Origin: Anthracocystis setariae
Lineage: Eukaryota > Basidiomycota > Ustilaginomycetes > Ustilaginales > Ustilaginaceae
Direction: 5' to 3'
DNA: 64,000 nucleotides
Assembly (NCBI GenBank): GCA_928724745.1
Contig: CAKMXJ010000006.1
Coordinates: 186,001-250,000, forward strand
In this document: positions 1 through 10,700 of the stretch, piece by piece
Layout: each line of letters starts with the position of its first letter
Position numbering within the stretch: position 1 is the stretch's first letter
Notes under the pieces: generated by a model
What the model was told of the DNA's origin: nothing
The model's database searches: none
Seen by the model: the letters and a program-made list of their open reading frames with translations, nothing else
Position numbers and translations under genes: made by a program

Positions 1-53
1 TACGAGGCGGGGACTGGTCGCTGACATCTTTTGTTCTTCCCGTTTGAATGCAG

Positions 54-1900
54 CGACAAGATCCTCCACCCGGCGCGGTGGTTCCGACTCCGGGGTAGCG
101 GGAGGCTCTGCCCCCGCCCCCGAACAAGCAATGGTCGTGGACGAGTCCCGGGGCGTTAGTGCCCCGGAGGTTGTGGACGAGTCCCGGGGAGTGAGTGCCC
201 CGGAGGTCGTGGACGAGTCGGGCCGGTACGTGGCCCAAGAGGGAGACGTGGTCTCCCTGTACGCGGACGAGTCCCCCGCTCGGGAGGGCGGGGAAGCTGG
301 AGCCGAATTGATCCCGGCTCCCAGGGTTGTGGACGAGTCCTCGGCGCAGGACACATCTCCGCGCCGGGAAGATGGGCAGCAGGCTCCCGGGCTCCCGGGC
401 CAGGATGCCAGCACCGCGGTGGCCTCCCGTAGTGGGGTCACCCCCGGGCCCTCGAACGTGGCCGCCCCGACTCCCGGGGTTGGCGTAGCAATCGGGGATC
501 CCGGGAGGCTGGCGGAGTTGGTCCGGGAGGTGCGAGCACGGGGTACCCCTCCCGCTTCTGAGGGGTACGGGCACTGTTGGTCTTGCGCCAACAGCAAAAA
601 GAAGCCCCACCCGCAGTGCTCCCTGGGCTATGCGCACCGGGACGTCGGGGGTCCGGAGGACCCCCGGGACGGTCAGCATGCCGCATGCGAGCGTTGCCAC
701 GCCGCGGGGTATCCCTGCGACTGGCAGGGGCGCGTCCCGGACATCACGGGACGTCAGGAGGGCGGCTTCCTGATGGAAGCCTATCTTGTCCTCCGGGCCC
801 GGGGTCAACGTCCAAACCCCGGGATGCCCTTCACCTCGTTCTCCGCGGCAGACCTCCCGGATTACCTGGCGGCCGAGTACGCCCCTGCGCGTGCTCGGTA
901 CGAGACTCGTCGACAGGCCAAGGCGGGTAGTCGTCCCCGGGCTCCCGAGTCTCCCGCTGGGACGTCGTCCGGTGCTGGCGGCAGTGTCCCGGGCTCCCGG
1001 CCTCCTCGGGGTCAACGGGGGTGGAAGCAGACCACCCTCATCCCCGATGCTCCCTTGGCCCTGCGCCAAGTTTGTCCCTTCGATGCTCCGGGGGACCAGC
1101 ATATGGCCGGGGCCCGGGAGGCGGCATCCCACGCGGCGGGAGTGATCGCCGCGCTGGTGCAGGTCCTTCGCCGGACCGCTGCCGTGGGGGCGGAGCGACG
1201 TCTCTCCTGGTCGTACCGGGACGAGAACATCCTCCGCTACGTGGAGGGTGTGAGCCATGCCTTCGGGGGTATCACCCAGGAGCTTGGCGTCCCGCCTCCT
1301 CCCCCGCCCCCGGTTGGGGCTCCCGCTGCCCCTGCCCCTGTCCCTGCTCCCGCCGCCGTTCCTGCTCGCGTGGCGGCTGCTCCCCGCCCCAGCGCTGAGG
1401 CTGGGCCGTCCCGACCCCGGAGGTCCTCTCCTCCGGGATACGCTCCGGCCACCCCGGAGGTGGCGCGCGCGAAAAGGCAGCGCCCAGGGACCCCGACGCG
1501 GGAAAGGCCCCCCCGGGCTGGAGGGTCTCGTCCCCAAACCGGGGGGAAACGCCTGCCTGGGGGCTCTCAGACGGGAGGGAAACGCCTCCCGGGGAGCTTC
1601 CAGACCGGGGGAAAGCGCCTCCCGTTGAGTGGGCTTCGCCCCGCCTCTCCCGAGCCGGAGAGACGTGCCCAGCGACGCCGCGCCCAGGCGGTGGTGAGGG
1701 AGATGCGGGCCCCCATCCGACCCCGCCGCCGTGGCAGCTCTCGGGAGGACTCCCGGGACGACTCCCGCGACGAGGAGTCCTCTGGGGCTGAGGGCCGCAG
1801 CCGGGAGTCCGGGGAGGACTCCGACGAGGATGTGGTGATGGTGGACTCGGATGTGTACGAGTCCCGTCCCCGCACTCCTTCTCGCAGGGGGCGTCGGTAG
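54..1900 (+). CDS. Opposite-strand accessory protein of element A (exon 2), Cys-rich zinc-finger-like
   Basis: Large final exon of a gene on the strand opposite to A's gag-pol. An intron tail precedes it (pyrimidine-rich, acceptor AG at 52-53); the first exon, two codons plus one base by analogy with element B, lies outside the window. With that exon the protein is 617 aa. Residues 177-224 hold six cysteines spaced CX2CX10CX22CX2CX6C; the second half resembles a Zn2Cys6 cluster. The N-terminus has repeated VDES units, followed later by a proline/alanine-rich segment (about 420-465), three QTGGKRLP repeats (about 497-526), and an Arg/Ser/Asp/Glu-rich tail ending in RRGRR. Function is unknown; nuclear or nucleic-acid-binding is only a guess. 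It is convergent with gag-pol, 324 bp away, and its protein sequence is conserved in element B. Confidence 0.85.
134..205 (+). repeat. 36-bp in-frame tandem repeat (two copies plus a partial)
   Basis: Two adjacent 36-bp units start at 134 and 170, with a partial third at 206. Each encodes a VVDESRGVSAPE-like 12-mer. More isolated VDES/ADES units follow (about 263 and 331). Element B has the same repeat, so it predates the split of the two copies. Confidence 0.85.
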
Positions 1901-2224
1901 GCTCCCGGGAGCCCGGCCGTGTAGTGTGTCCGGGGTCATTAGGACCCCGGGAATAACAATGAAAATGTGTCCGTAACGGAACCCTGAGTGCTGTGTGTGT
2001 GTGTGACTGGGGAGTGTTCTGTCCTTCGGGTGAGAATGGAGAGGTGAGGCATAACCCTGGACGTAAAGCGGCAGTCGGGGGGAGCTGTTCCCGACGTGCA
2101 CCCCGTGTCCCGGGCAAAGGAGGATTGTCACGCCCCGCCCGCGAGTCACTACAGGAAGGGGTCGTGGGAACGACAGACGACCTGCCGGCCTGCCCATCCG
2201 GGACTGCGCGGTGGCAGCCGGGAG
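1901..2224. other. Convergent spacer between accessory gene and gag-pol of A
   Basis: 324 bp between two convergent stop codons. It holds a short TG-rich run (about 1992-2007) and no ORF of note. It presumably carries the two overlapping 3' UTRs; I cannot identify poly(A) signals with confidence. Confidence 0.6.
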
Positions 2225-5200
2225 TCAGTAGCCCGGGGGGTCCTCCTGGCTCCCGGGTTGTTGCTCATGGAACTCCCGCAGTAATTCTTGGCTGTTTTCA
2301 AGATGAACTGCTGGCTCCCAGGTAGGTTGGGTGTACCCGACCCATTTCACCCGGTACTGTCGTCCCCGGCGCGTGTCCCGGGAGGCTAGGATGCCTTCAA
2401 CTTCAAAGTCTTGTCGGTCGTCCTCCAGGCGCCGGGACGTCGGGGCGTGCTCAGAGGGCCGGGTATCCGGGGAGTATGGTTCCAGGAGACTGACGTGAAA
2501 TACCGGGTGAATTTTCCAGGCGGGTGGGAGGTCTAGCTTGTAGGCCCGGGGGCCTATTGCTTGGAGGATGCGAAACGGTCCCGCCAGCGGGTTCCCTAAC
2601 TTCCGGGACGGACGGTCCTGTCGGAGGTGCCGGGTGCGGAGCAGTACCATTTCACCCCCGGAAAAAGACCGGTCCATCCTGGAACGGTTCGCGTATTTGG
2701 ACATGGTCAGGGAGGCCCGGTCAATGTTGGCTTGGCATTGGCAAAGGAGTTGGTGGAAAGAAGATTCGGAGGGTGGCCTACCACCCGGGGAGAGGGCCGG
2801 CGAACCGGGGAGGGTACGCGGGGTGAAGCCAAACAGGGGGAGGGTGGCCGGGAGCCCGGTCGTGGCTGACACCCGATTGTTGAGCGTAAGCTGGGCGTAG
2901 GGCAACCAGGTGGCCCAGTCGTCTTGTTGGTAATTGATGTAAAAACGGAGGAAAACTTCTAAGTTTTGGTTGACCCGCTCCGTTTGGCCATCGGTTTGGG
3001 GATGATAAGCTGTGGAAAGAGCCGGGGTGGTCCCGAGGGCGGTTAATATGTCTTTCCACAGGGATGATATGAAAGTGCGCCCCCGGTCCGAGACGATAGT
3101 GTCCGGGAGTCCAAAGTAGGCAAAGACACGGGAGAACAGCATGTGGGCGAGGTCTTTGGCTGTATCGGACTTCCGAGCCGGGAGGAAAAGTGAGTATTTG
3201 GTGAGGCGATCGACGACAACGAGAACGGAGTCGAATGTGAGACCACCGGCCCGGGAAGGCGGGAGACCTTCGATATGGTCCATGGTGATGGTCCCGAACG
3301 GCCGGGACGGGGCCTCAAGCGGGAGTAGCAGTCCATAAGGCTTATGCCGGGGTGCCTTAGCGCGCTTACAGGCTCCGCAGGTCCGGACGTACTCCGTAAC
3401 ATCATGCTTGAGGGTCGGCCAGGAATGGTGACGACGGACTAGTTCGAGGGTCGCGGCCACTCCCGGGTGTCCCGCCGTTGGGTGGTCGTGATAACGTTCT
3501 AGGATTTGCTTAACTTCGGTGGGGGACACGGGACTGGCCGGAAGGGGGTCGGGGGCCGGGGCTGCGTCAGATATGCGGTGCGCAGCCGGGGTTTGCTGTT
3601 CCGCCAGCCCGGAATTTTGGAACAGGTAGGGGGGTAGGAGGACCGCAACGTTAGCGGGGTCATGCTGATGATTGGTAGTGGTGGTGTTGGGATGACCATC
3701 GGAGCGCCGGGACAGAGCGTCCGGGCGGGTGGCCTGGGTCCCGGGTCGGTACGTAATGGTGAACGTGAACTCCCCGAGAGCCATGCTCCACCGGGCCTGC
3801 CGCCTGTTAAGTTGCCGTTTCGTTTGGAAATATTGGAGGGCCTGGTGGTCGGTGAGCACCTCAAACGGCTCCTGGAGCCCGTGGAGATAATGTCTCCATT
3901 CCTGCAACGCGTCCACGATCGCTAGGAGCTCCTTATCGTGTATTTCGTAATTGCGCTCTGCGGGCTGCATTTTCCGCGACCAATAGGCTACCGGGTGAAG
4001 CCGGTGGGTCGAGGGCCGGGGTACGGTCCCGGGGTCGGTTCCCGGGATGGCATACCACTGGGAGAGTACGGCAGCCACGACGTAATCACTGGCATCTGTC
4101 TCGATCACCGTGAGCCGAGAGGGGTCGAAGTGTTGTAGGATTGGGGCAGTAGTGAAGGCTTCTTTGAGACGGGTGAAAGCTTCCCGCTCCCGAGGCTCCA
4201 AGATGATCTTCCCGGCGGCCTTGTTCTTGAGCCGATCGGTGAGCGGGGTCGCCACCCGGGAGTAGTGGCGGATAAAACGACGATAGAAGTTGGCAAACCC
4301 TAGGAAAACCTGGATGTCCCGGATGGTGACCGGTTCTGGCCAGGACGTCACCGCGTCCACTTTACCGGGGTCCATGCTGATCCCTCCGGGGCTGACCCGG
4401 TACCCAAGGAATTCGACGGACGAGGTCCTGAAGTCGCATTTTTCCGGGGCACAGTACAGCTTGTGGTCCCGGAGGCGCCTTAGCACCTCCCGGACGTGAG
4501 AGGTGTGTTCTGCGGGGTCACCCGAAAATATGAGGATATCGTCCAAATACACTATCACCGTGACATCCAAGAGGTCGTGGAGGACGTGGTTCATAAGACG
4601 CTGGAAGGTAGACGGAGCGTTACATAGTCCAAAGGGCATAACTAAGTATTCGTAGCTCCCGTACCTGGTCCGGAAGGCTGTTTTCCATTCGTCGCCCTCC
4701 GCGATGCGAACAAGATTGTAGGCCCCCTTAAGATCCAATTTCGTGTAAATCTTAGCCCGGGAGAGGCAGTCCAGGTGCTCGGAGATCAGGGGAATTGGAT
4801 ACTTGTCTTTGACGGTGATGCTGTTGAGGGCCCGGTAGTCGACGCAAAGGCGGAGTTTGCCATCTTTCTTCGGGACGAAGATGATAGGGGCGGCTGCCGG
4901 GCTCTTGGACGGCCGGATGAACCCTATCTCAAGCATCTTATCAAGATAGGTCTTAAGTTCCTCCATTTCTCTCCCGGAGAGGGAGTATAGCGCGCCATGT
5001 GGGATCTGAGCTCCGGGGAGGAGGTTAATCTGGTGGTCGTGAGGCCGGCGAGGCGGTAGCACGTCGGCGTTGGCCTCATCGAACACGTCCGAGAAGTCCC
5101 GGTACTCCTCCGGGAGGCCTGGGGCCCGGGGTGGCTCCAAGGGACTAGGGTGGATAGCGAAACAGTTCTCCCCCGGGACGGGATCCTGTCCATTGGTAAG

Positions 5201-7132
5201 CAGCGGAGGGCCGGTAGGTTGAACCGGGGTGGTGGCGTAACCCCCTCCTCCCGGGAGCGGGAAGTGCATGGTTTGGGTTTGATAGTTGAGTACCGGTTCG
5301 GTCCTTTCAATCCAATCCATTCCGAGGATGATATCATAATCGGAGATGCGGGGGGCGACATAGAATTGATGATTCGGGGTAACCGGGACTCCCGCAAGGC
5401 TGACCGATGCCCTGAGAGTGTGGGTGATAGCCTCTGAGCGGGAATCGAAAGTTGCCGTGCGCACCGGGGCCTGGAGGGCCTCCGGGACGCCCACCTCCCG
5501 CTCCAGCATGGCCCTGTCCACAAAAGAAGCGGTAGCGCCCCCGTCAATTAGGGCCCGGGCCCGGCACCCGGCCAGCGTGACCCAGCACTCATACACCGGG
5601 ATGCTGGGGTGCCGGTGTACCCGGATGGTGTCCCCACTGATCACCGGCTCGGCGGGAGGGATGAGGGCCGCTACATGGCTCCTGAGATCCACGAGTCCCG
5701 GATCCTGGCGAAGTTGGGCGATGTTGGCCCTCACCGGGGGAGATTGAGGATGGTCGGTGGACTCGGGGTCCCACTCCGGGTCATAGGACAGGATGGAACG
5801 GTCATCAGGTAGGTCATCCTCGCCATTGATAGGTGTGGCTTCGTCTTCACCGGACCACCGGGTCTCCGGGACGTCCGGGACCAGGGGTTGGACCAAAAGC
5901 TCGCCGTTGGCGGGGTCCAGGATAGCCACGTTGGCCCGGAGGGACCGAGTCTGGGCGGCCTTTGGGCAGTCCCGGACTGCGTGGGGGCCCCCGCACCCGT
6001 AGCAGAGGTTGTTTTCCCGACGATACTTGCGGACCTCGTCGGGAAGCTCCCGGCTGGCCAGCCCGGGGCGGGGCGGATCACCCCGCTTGTTGGGGGGCTC
6101 GCGACGGGGTACCATCGGATTGGGTGAGCGGCCGCCCCGACCTTCGGGGCGGCGTTCCGGGCGACCCGGGGTGTCCGGGTGACCCGGGGTCACCAGGCCG
6201 ATCTCGTACATTCGCTGCTCGGTTCGGATGGCGGTGTCAATGTACTCGTGCAGATCGTAGGTCTCCACGTGGAGGAGCTTCTGCCGGAGGCTCTCCCGGA
6301 GGCTAAGCTGGAAGGTAGTCAACAATTGCTGATTGTCGGTAGCGTTAGCCTTAGTGGCTAGGGCCAAGAACTCGGCAGCGTGAGCGCTAACGCTTCCCGA
6401 TTGACGCAACCGCTGGAGCTTGACCCGGGCGGTGTGTCCCGGGTTGGGATCCCCATAGGTGCGGCGAAGATCGGCACAGAACGTATCCCATTTGTGGAAC
6501 AGGTTGATTTCCGGGCGGGCCTGGCGCAGGTTGCGGAGTCGCTCCCGGGGTACACCCGAGATATGGGCTAGGGCCCATAGGACACGGCGGGGGTCGGAGG
6601 GGAAGCGTGCCGGGTTAAGATCGAAATGGAGGGTGCATTGTTCGATGAAAGCCTCCAGCTCGTCGCGCTTACCGTCCCAGGAAGGAGCGGCAACGCTAAC
6701 TTCCGGGGCCTTAGCCCGGGAGGAGTAATCCTCCGAGGGGTCCCAGTTGGGAGCCACTGCAGGGGTTCCCGGGGGACCCGGCTGCTGGGTGACCTCTCGC
6801 TCGCCCATCAAACGGGTCGCACGGGCGTACCTGTCCTCCGAGGTCTCGCGCTCAGGGAGGAAGTCTCCCGGGTAACCCGTGGTTCCTCCCGGCTCGCGGG
6901 GAGGCGGGAGGGTCGGCTCTGCCGGGGTCGGGGCGGCGGGGTCGAGGACCCGGCCGCTGTTGAGCGCCCGGATCTGGTCGGCCAATCCTCCGACCAGGGC
7001 GGTGAGGCTCTGGACGGCGGCGACCAGTCCCTGGACGGGATCGCCTCCCGAGCCGGGGCTTTCGGGGGTAGGGCTGCCCGAACTCGGAACGGAGTCCGGG
7101 GAACCGGGACGAGGCTGGCTACGGGTTTGCAT
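2225..7132 (-). CDS. Gag-Pol polyprotein of element A (intact, 1,635 aa)
   Basis: A single uninterrupted frame encodes the whole polyprotein. In order: Gag (to about 330), a CCHC knuckle CX2CX3HX4C (about 376), an aspartic protease whose active site reads IDGGAT instead of D(S/T)GA (about 528), reverse transcriptase with YLDDILIF (about 860), RNase H with ETDAS (about 1010), integrase with an HHCC zinc finger and the D,D,E triad (in MDHIEG, VSDRG and QTERVN, about 1284, 1346 and 1385), and a C-terminal chromodomain (about 1575-1620, ending near VKWVGY and WEP). The chromodomain identifies a chromovirus, a group known to target heterochromatin. Single-ORF Gag-Pol is common in this group. All catalytic motifs are present apart from the protease variant, so the protein could be active. 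Confidence 0.95.
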   Translation of the reverse strand: MQTRSQPRPGSPDSVPSSGSPTPESPGSGGDPVQGLVAAVQSLTALVGGLADQIRALNSGRVLDPAAPTPAEPTLPPPREPGGTTGYPGDFLPERETSEDRYARATRLMGEREVTQQPGPPGTPAVAPNWDPSEDYSSRAKAPEVSVAAPSWDGKRDELEAFIEQCTLHFDLNPARFPSDPRRVLWALAHISGVPRERLRNLRQARPEINLFHKWDTFCADLRRTYGDPNPGHTARVKLQRLRQSGSVSAHAAEFLALATKANATDNQQLLTTFQLSLRESLRQKLLHVETYDLHEYIDTAIRTEQRMYEIGLVTPGHPDTPGRPERRPEGRGGRSPNPMVPRREPPNKRGDPPRPGLASRELPDEVRKYRRENNLCYGCGGPHAVRDCPKAAQTRSLRANVAILDPANGELLVQPLVPDVPETRWSGEDEATPINGEDDLPDDRSILSYDPEWDPESTDHPQSPPVRANIAQLRQDPGLVDLRSHVAALIPPAEPVISGDTIRVHRHPSIPVYECWVTLAGCRARALIDGGATASFVDRAMLEREVGVPEALQAPVRTATFDSRSEAITHTLRASVSLAGVPVTPNHQFYVAPRISDYDIILGMDWIERTEPVLNYQTQTMHFPLPGGGGYATTPVQPTGPPLLTNGQDPVPGENCFAIHPSPLEPPRAPGLPEEYRDFSDVFDEANADVLPPRRPHDHQINLLPGAQIPHGALYSLSGREMEELKTYLDKMLEIGFIRPSKSPAAAPIIFVPKKDGKLRLCVDYRALNSITVKDKYPIPLISEHLDCLSRAKIYTKLDLKGAYNLVRIAEGDEWKTAFRTRYGSYEYLVMPFGLCNAPSTFQRLMNHVLHDLLDVTVIVYLDDILIFSGDPAEHTSHVREVLRRLRDHKLYCAPEKCDFRTSSVEFLGYRVSPGGISMDPGKVDAVTSWPEPVTIRDIQVFLGFANFYRRFIRHYSRVATPLTDRLKNKAAGKIILEPREREAFTRLKEAFTTAPILQHFDPSRLTVIETDASDYVVAAVLSQWYAIPGTDPGTVPRPSTHRLHPVAYWSRKMQPAERNYEIHDKELLAIVDALQEWRHYLHGLQEPFEVLTDHQALQYFQTKRQLNRRQARWSMALGEFTFTITYRPGTQATRPDALSRRSDGHPNTTTTNHQHDPANVAVLLPPYLFQNSGLAEQQTPAAHRISDAAPAPDPLPASPVSPTEVKQILERYHDHPTAGHPGVAATLELVRRHHSWPTLKHDVTEYVRTCGACKRAKAPRHKPYGLLLPLEAPSRPFGTITMDHIEGLPPSRAGGLTFDSVLVVVDRLTKYSLFLPARKSDTAKDLAHMLFSRVFAYFGLPDTIVSDRGRTFISSLWKDILTALGTTPALSTAYHPQTDGQTERVNQNLEVFLRFYINYQQDDWATWLPYAQLTLNNRVSATTGLPATLPLFGFTPRTLPGSPALSPGGRPPSESSFHQLLCQCQANIDRASLTMSKYANRSRMDRSFSGGEMVLLRTRHLRQDRPSRKLGNPLAGPFRILQAIGPRAYKLDLPPAWKIHPVFHVSLLEPYSPDTRPSEHAPTSRRLEDDRQDFEVEGILASRDTRRGRQYRVKWVGYTQPTWEPAVHLENSQELLREFHEQQPGSQEDPPGY

Positions 7133-7168
7133 GGTGACTGGAGTCTCCGCGTTGATGGCAACGGGGAG

Positions 7169-7178
7169 GTCGATTGTA
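7169..7178 (-). promoter_or_regulatory. Predicted self-priming PBS of element A
   Basis: On the minus strand TACAATCGAC starts one base after the LTR end and is exactly complementary to GTCGATTGTA inside the LTR (7352-7361). No tRNA-type TGG follows the LTR. This is the arrangement known for Tf1/sushi elements, whose mRNA 5' end primes reverse transcription. Confidence 0.6.
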
Positions 7179-7179
7179 A

Positions 7180-7378
7180 TGTTATGCTCCTGGGGTCTGG
7201 GAACCTCGGAACGTGGCGGTGCGTCTGTATCGAGGCCAGGGGCGTGGTACCGGGTGTTGTTCCCGGGATCGTTGCCTAGATAGCGGAGCGGGTGAGCGGG
7301 AGATCGGGAGAAGGTCTGATATTTCCACCTACTATAGTGAGTAAGCTAAAATACAATCGACGTCCTGACGTGAGTTAG
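7180..7378 (-). repeat. 5' LTR of element A, R-U5 part
   Basis: On the minus strand it ends in CATAACA at 7180 and by eye is about 95% identical to the 3' half of element B's LTR. Similarity is lost a few bases before position 7378, where element B is inserted. The predicted transcript start of A (GTCGATTG, about 7361) lies only about 17 bp from the insertion point. Confidence 0.85.
7374..7378. repeat. Target-site duplication of element B (left copy)
   Basis: GTTAG directly before the TGTTATG start of B's 5' LTR. The same five bases follow B's 3' LTR at 15585-15589. Five-bp duplications are typical of Ty3/gypsy integrases. Confidence 0.9.
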
Positions 7379-7736
7379 TGTTATGATTGGGATATCGGGA
7401 GAGTTAGTGATTGGTTTCAGTATCAGAGCGGGCAGGAGTGGTCCCCCCGATGACGCCCGGATCGGGGATCGGGGGCAGACTGCGGCATCACCCGGGGGGT
7501 ATCCGGGAGGCCACATAATCTCACGTCCTAAGTCCACCACACTCACGACAGGACGTCGATTGTATTTTAGCTTACTCACTCTAGTAGGTGGAAATATCAG
7601 ACCTTCTCCCGATCTCCCGCTCGCCCGCTCCGCTATCTTGGCAACGATCCCGGGAGCAACACCCGGTACCACGCCCCTGGCCTCAACACAGACGCACCGC
7701 CACGTTCCGAGGTTCTAAGACCCCAGGAGCATAACA
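7379..7736 (+). repeat. 5' LTR of element B (358 bp)
   Basis: Starts TGTTATG, ends CATAACA. GTCGATTGTA at 7555-7564 is complementary to the PBS and, by analogy with Tf1, should be the 5' end of the transcript; that gives U3 of about 176 bp and R-U5 of about 182 bp. Confidence 0.95.
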
Positions 7737-7737
7737 T

Positions 7738-7747
7738 TACAATCGAC
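7738..7747 (+). promoter_or_regulatory. Predicted self-priming PBS of element B
   Basis: TACAATCGAC one base after the LTR is perfectly complementary to LTR bases 7555-7564; allowing two mismatches the match extends to about 15 bp. Same arrangement as in A. No tRNA-like TGG PBS is seen. Confidence 0.6.
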
Positions 7748-7783
7748 CTCCCCGTTGCCACCAACGCGGAGACTCCAGCTACC

Positions 7784-10700
7784 ATGCAAACCCGTAGCCA
7801 GCATCGTCCCGGCTCCCCGGACTCAGTTACGAGTTCGGGCAGCCCTACCCCCGAAAGTCCCGATTCAGGAGGCGACCCCGTCCAGGGGCTAGTCGCCGCC
7901 GTGCAGAGCCTAACCGCCCTGGTCGGAGGATTGGCCGACCAGATCCGGCTGCTCAACAGCGGCCGAGCCCCCCGACCCCGCCGTCCCGACCCCGGCAGAA
8001 CCGGGCCTTCCGCCCATGGAGCACCCGGGAGACCCCTTTCCGGAACGCGAGACCTCGGAGGAAAGGTACGCCCGCGCTACTCGCCTTATGGGCGAGCGCG
8101 GGTCCAATCCCCAGCCGGTGCCCCCCGGGAGCTCCCGTCGTGGCTCCCAACTGGGACCTTACGGAGGACCATTCTTCCCGGGTCAAGACCCCGGAAGTTA
8201 GCGTTGCCGCCCCCTCCTGGGACGGTAAGCGCGATGAGCTGGAGGCTTTCATCGAACAATGCACCCTCCATTTCGATCTTAACCCGGCACGCTTCCCCTC
8301 CGACCCCCCGCCGTGTCTTATGGGCCCTAGCCCATATCTCGGGTGTACCCCGGGAGCGGCTCCGCAACCTGCGCCAGGCCCGCCCGGAAATCAACCTGTT
8401 CCACAAGTGGGACACGTTCTGCGCCGATCTCCGCCGCACCTACGGGGATCCTAACCCGGGACACACCGCCCGGGTCAAGCTCCAGCGGCTGCGCCAATCG
8501 GGAAGCGTCAGCGCTCACGCTGCCGAGTTCTTGGCCCTAGCCACCAAGGCTAACGCTACCGATAATCAGCAATTGCTGACGACTTTCCAGCTTAGCCTCC
8601 GGGAGAGCCTCCGGCAGAAGCTCCTCCACGTGGAGACCTACGACCTGCACGAGTACATTGACACCGCTATCCGAACCGAGCAGCGAATGTACGAAATCGG
8701 CTTGGTGACCCCGGGTCACTCGGACACCCCGGGTCGCCCGGAACGCCGCCCGAACTTCGGGGCGGTCGCTCACCCATTCGACGGTACCCCGTCGCGAGGC
8801 CCCCAACAAGCGGGGTGATCCGCCCCGCCCCGGGCTGGCCAGCCGGGAGCTCCCCGACGAGGTCCGCAAGTACCGTCGGGAAAACAACCTCTGCTACGGG
8901 TGCGGGGGCCCTCACGCAGTCCGGGACTGCCCAAAGGCCGCCCAGACTCGGCCCCTCCGGGCCAACGTGGCTATCCTGGACCCCGCCAACGGCGAGCTTT
9001 TGGTCCAACCCCTGGTCCCGGACGTCCCGGAGACCCGGTGGTCCGGGGAAGACGAAGCCACACCCATCAATGGCGAGGATGACCTACCTGATGACCGTTC
9101 CATCCTGTCCTATGACCCGGAGTGGGACCCCGAGTCCACCGACCATCCTCAATCTCCCCCGGTGAGGGCCAACATTGCCCAACTTCGCCAGGATCCGGGA
9201 CTCGTGGATCTCAGGAGCCACGTAGCGGCCCTCATCCCTCCCGCCGAGCCGGTGATCAGTGGGGACACCATCCGGGTACACCGACACCCCAGCATCCCGG
9301 TGTATGAGTGCTGGGTCACGCTGGCCGGGTGCCGGGCCCGGGCCCTAATTGACGGGGGCGCTACCGCTTCTTTTGTGGACAGGGCCATGCTGGAGCGGGA
9401 GGTGGGCGTCCCGGAGGCCCTCCAGGCCCCGGTGCGCACGGCAACTTTCGATTCCCGCTCAGAGGCTATTACCCACACTCTCAGGGCATCGGTCAGCCTT
9501 GCGGGAGTCCCGGTTACCCCGAATCATCAATTCTATGTCGCACCCCGCATCTCCGATTATGATATCATCCTCGGAATGGATTGGATTGAAAGGACCGAAC
9601 CGGTACTCAACTATCAAACCCAAACCATGCACTTCCCGCTCCCGGGAGGAGGGGGTTACGCTACCACCCCGGTCCAACCTACCGGCCCTCCGCTGCTTAC
9701 CAATGGACAGGATCCCGTCCCGGGGGGAGAACTGTTTCGCTATCCACCCTAGCCCCTCGGAGCCACCCCGGGCCCCAGGCCTCCCGGAAGAGTACCGGGA
9801 CTTCTCGGACGTGTTCGATGAGGCCAACGCCGACGTGCTACCGCCTCGCCGGCCTCACGACCACCAGATTAATCTCCTTCCCGGAGCCCAGATCCCCCAT
9901 GGCGCGCTATACTCTCTCTCCGGGAGAGAAATGGAGGAACTTAAGACCTATCTTGATAAGATGCTTGAGATAGGATTCATCCGGCCATCCAAGAGCCCGG
10001 CAGCCGCCCCTATCATCTTCGTCCCGAAGAAAGATGGCAAACTCCGCCTTTGCGTCGACTACCGGGCCCTCAACAGCATCACCGTCAAAGACAAGTACCC
10101 GATTCCCCTGATCTCCGAGCACCTGGACTGCCTCTCCCGGGCTAAGATTTACACGAAATTAGATCTTAAGGGGGCCTACAATCTGGTCCGCATCGCGGAG
10201 GGCGACGAATGGAAAACAGCCTTCCGGACCAGGTACGGGAGCTACGAATACTTAGTTATGCCTTTTGGACTATGTAACGCTCCGTCTACCTTCCAGCGTC
10301 TTATGAACCACGTCCTCCACGACCTCTTGGATGTCACGGTGATAGTGTATTTGGACGATATCCTCATATTTTCGGGTGACCCCGCAGAACACACCTCTCA
10401 CGTCCGGGGAGGTGCTAAGGCGCCTCCGGGACCACAAGCTGTACTGTGCCCCGGAAAAATGCGACTTCAGGACCTCGTCCGTCGAATTCCTCGGGTACCG
10501 GGTCAGCCCCGGAGGGATCAGCATGGACCCCGGTAAAGTGGACGCGGTGACGTCCTGGCCAGAACCGGTCACCATCCGGGACATCCAGGTTTTCCTAGGG
10601 TTTGCCAACTTCTATCGTCGTTTTATCCGCCACTACTCCCGGGTGGCATCCCCGCTCACCGATCGGCTCAAGAACAAGGCCGCCGGTAAGATCAACTTGG

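Larger units (their letters stand above)
1..7378 (-). mobile_element. LTR chromovirus A (left copy, minus strand)
   Basis: Ty3/gypsy chromodomain retrotransposon read on the minus strand. From its 5' side it holds the R-U5 half of its 5' LTR (7180-7378), a PBS, a complete gag-pol (7132-2225), a convergent spacer and an opposite-strand accessory gene (54-1900). Its 3' LTR lies left of position 1. The U3 half of its 5' LTR is displaced to 15585-15740 because element B is inserted in that LTR. Without B the 5' LTR would be about 350 bp, close to B's 358 bp. A itself appears to sit in gag of element C. gag-pol is intact, but the promoter half of the LTR is now about 8.2 kb away. Confidence 0.9.

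Noticed and set aside
1272..2117. 281-aa minus-strand frame under the accessory gene of element A
   Set aside because: Pro/Arg-rich shadow of a GC-rich coding region; no comparable intact frame is present in element B.
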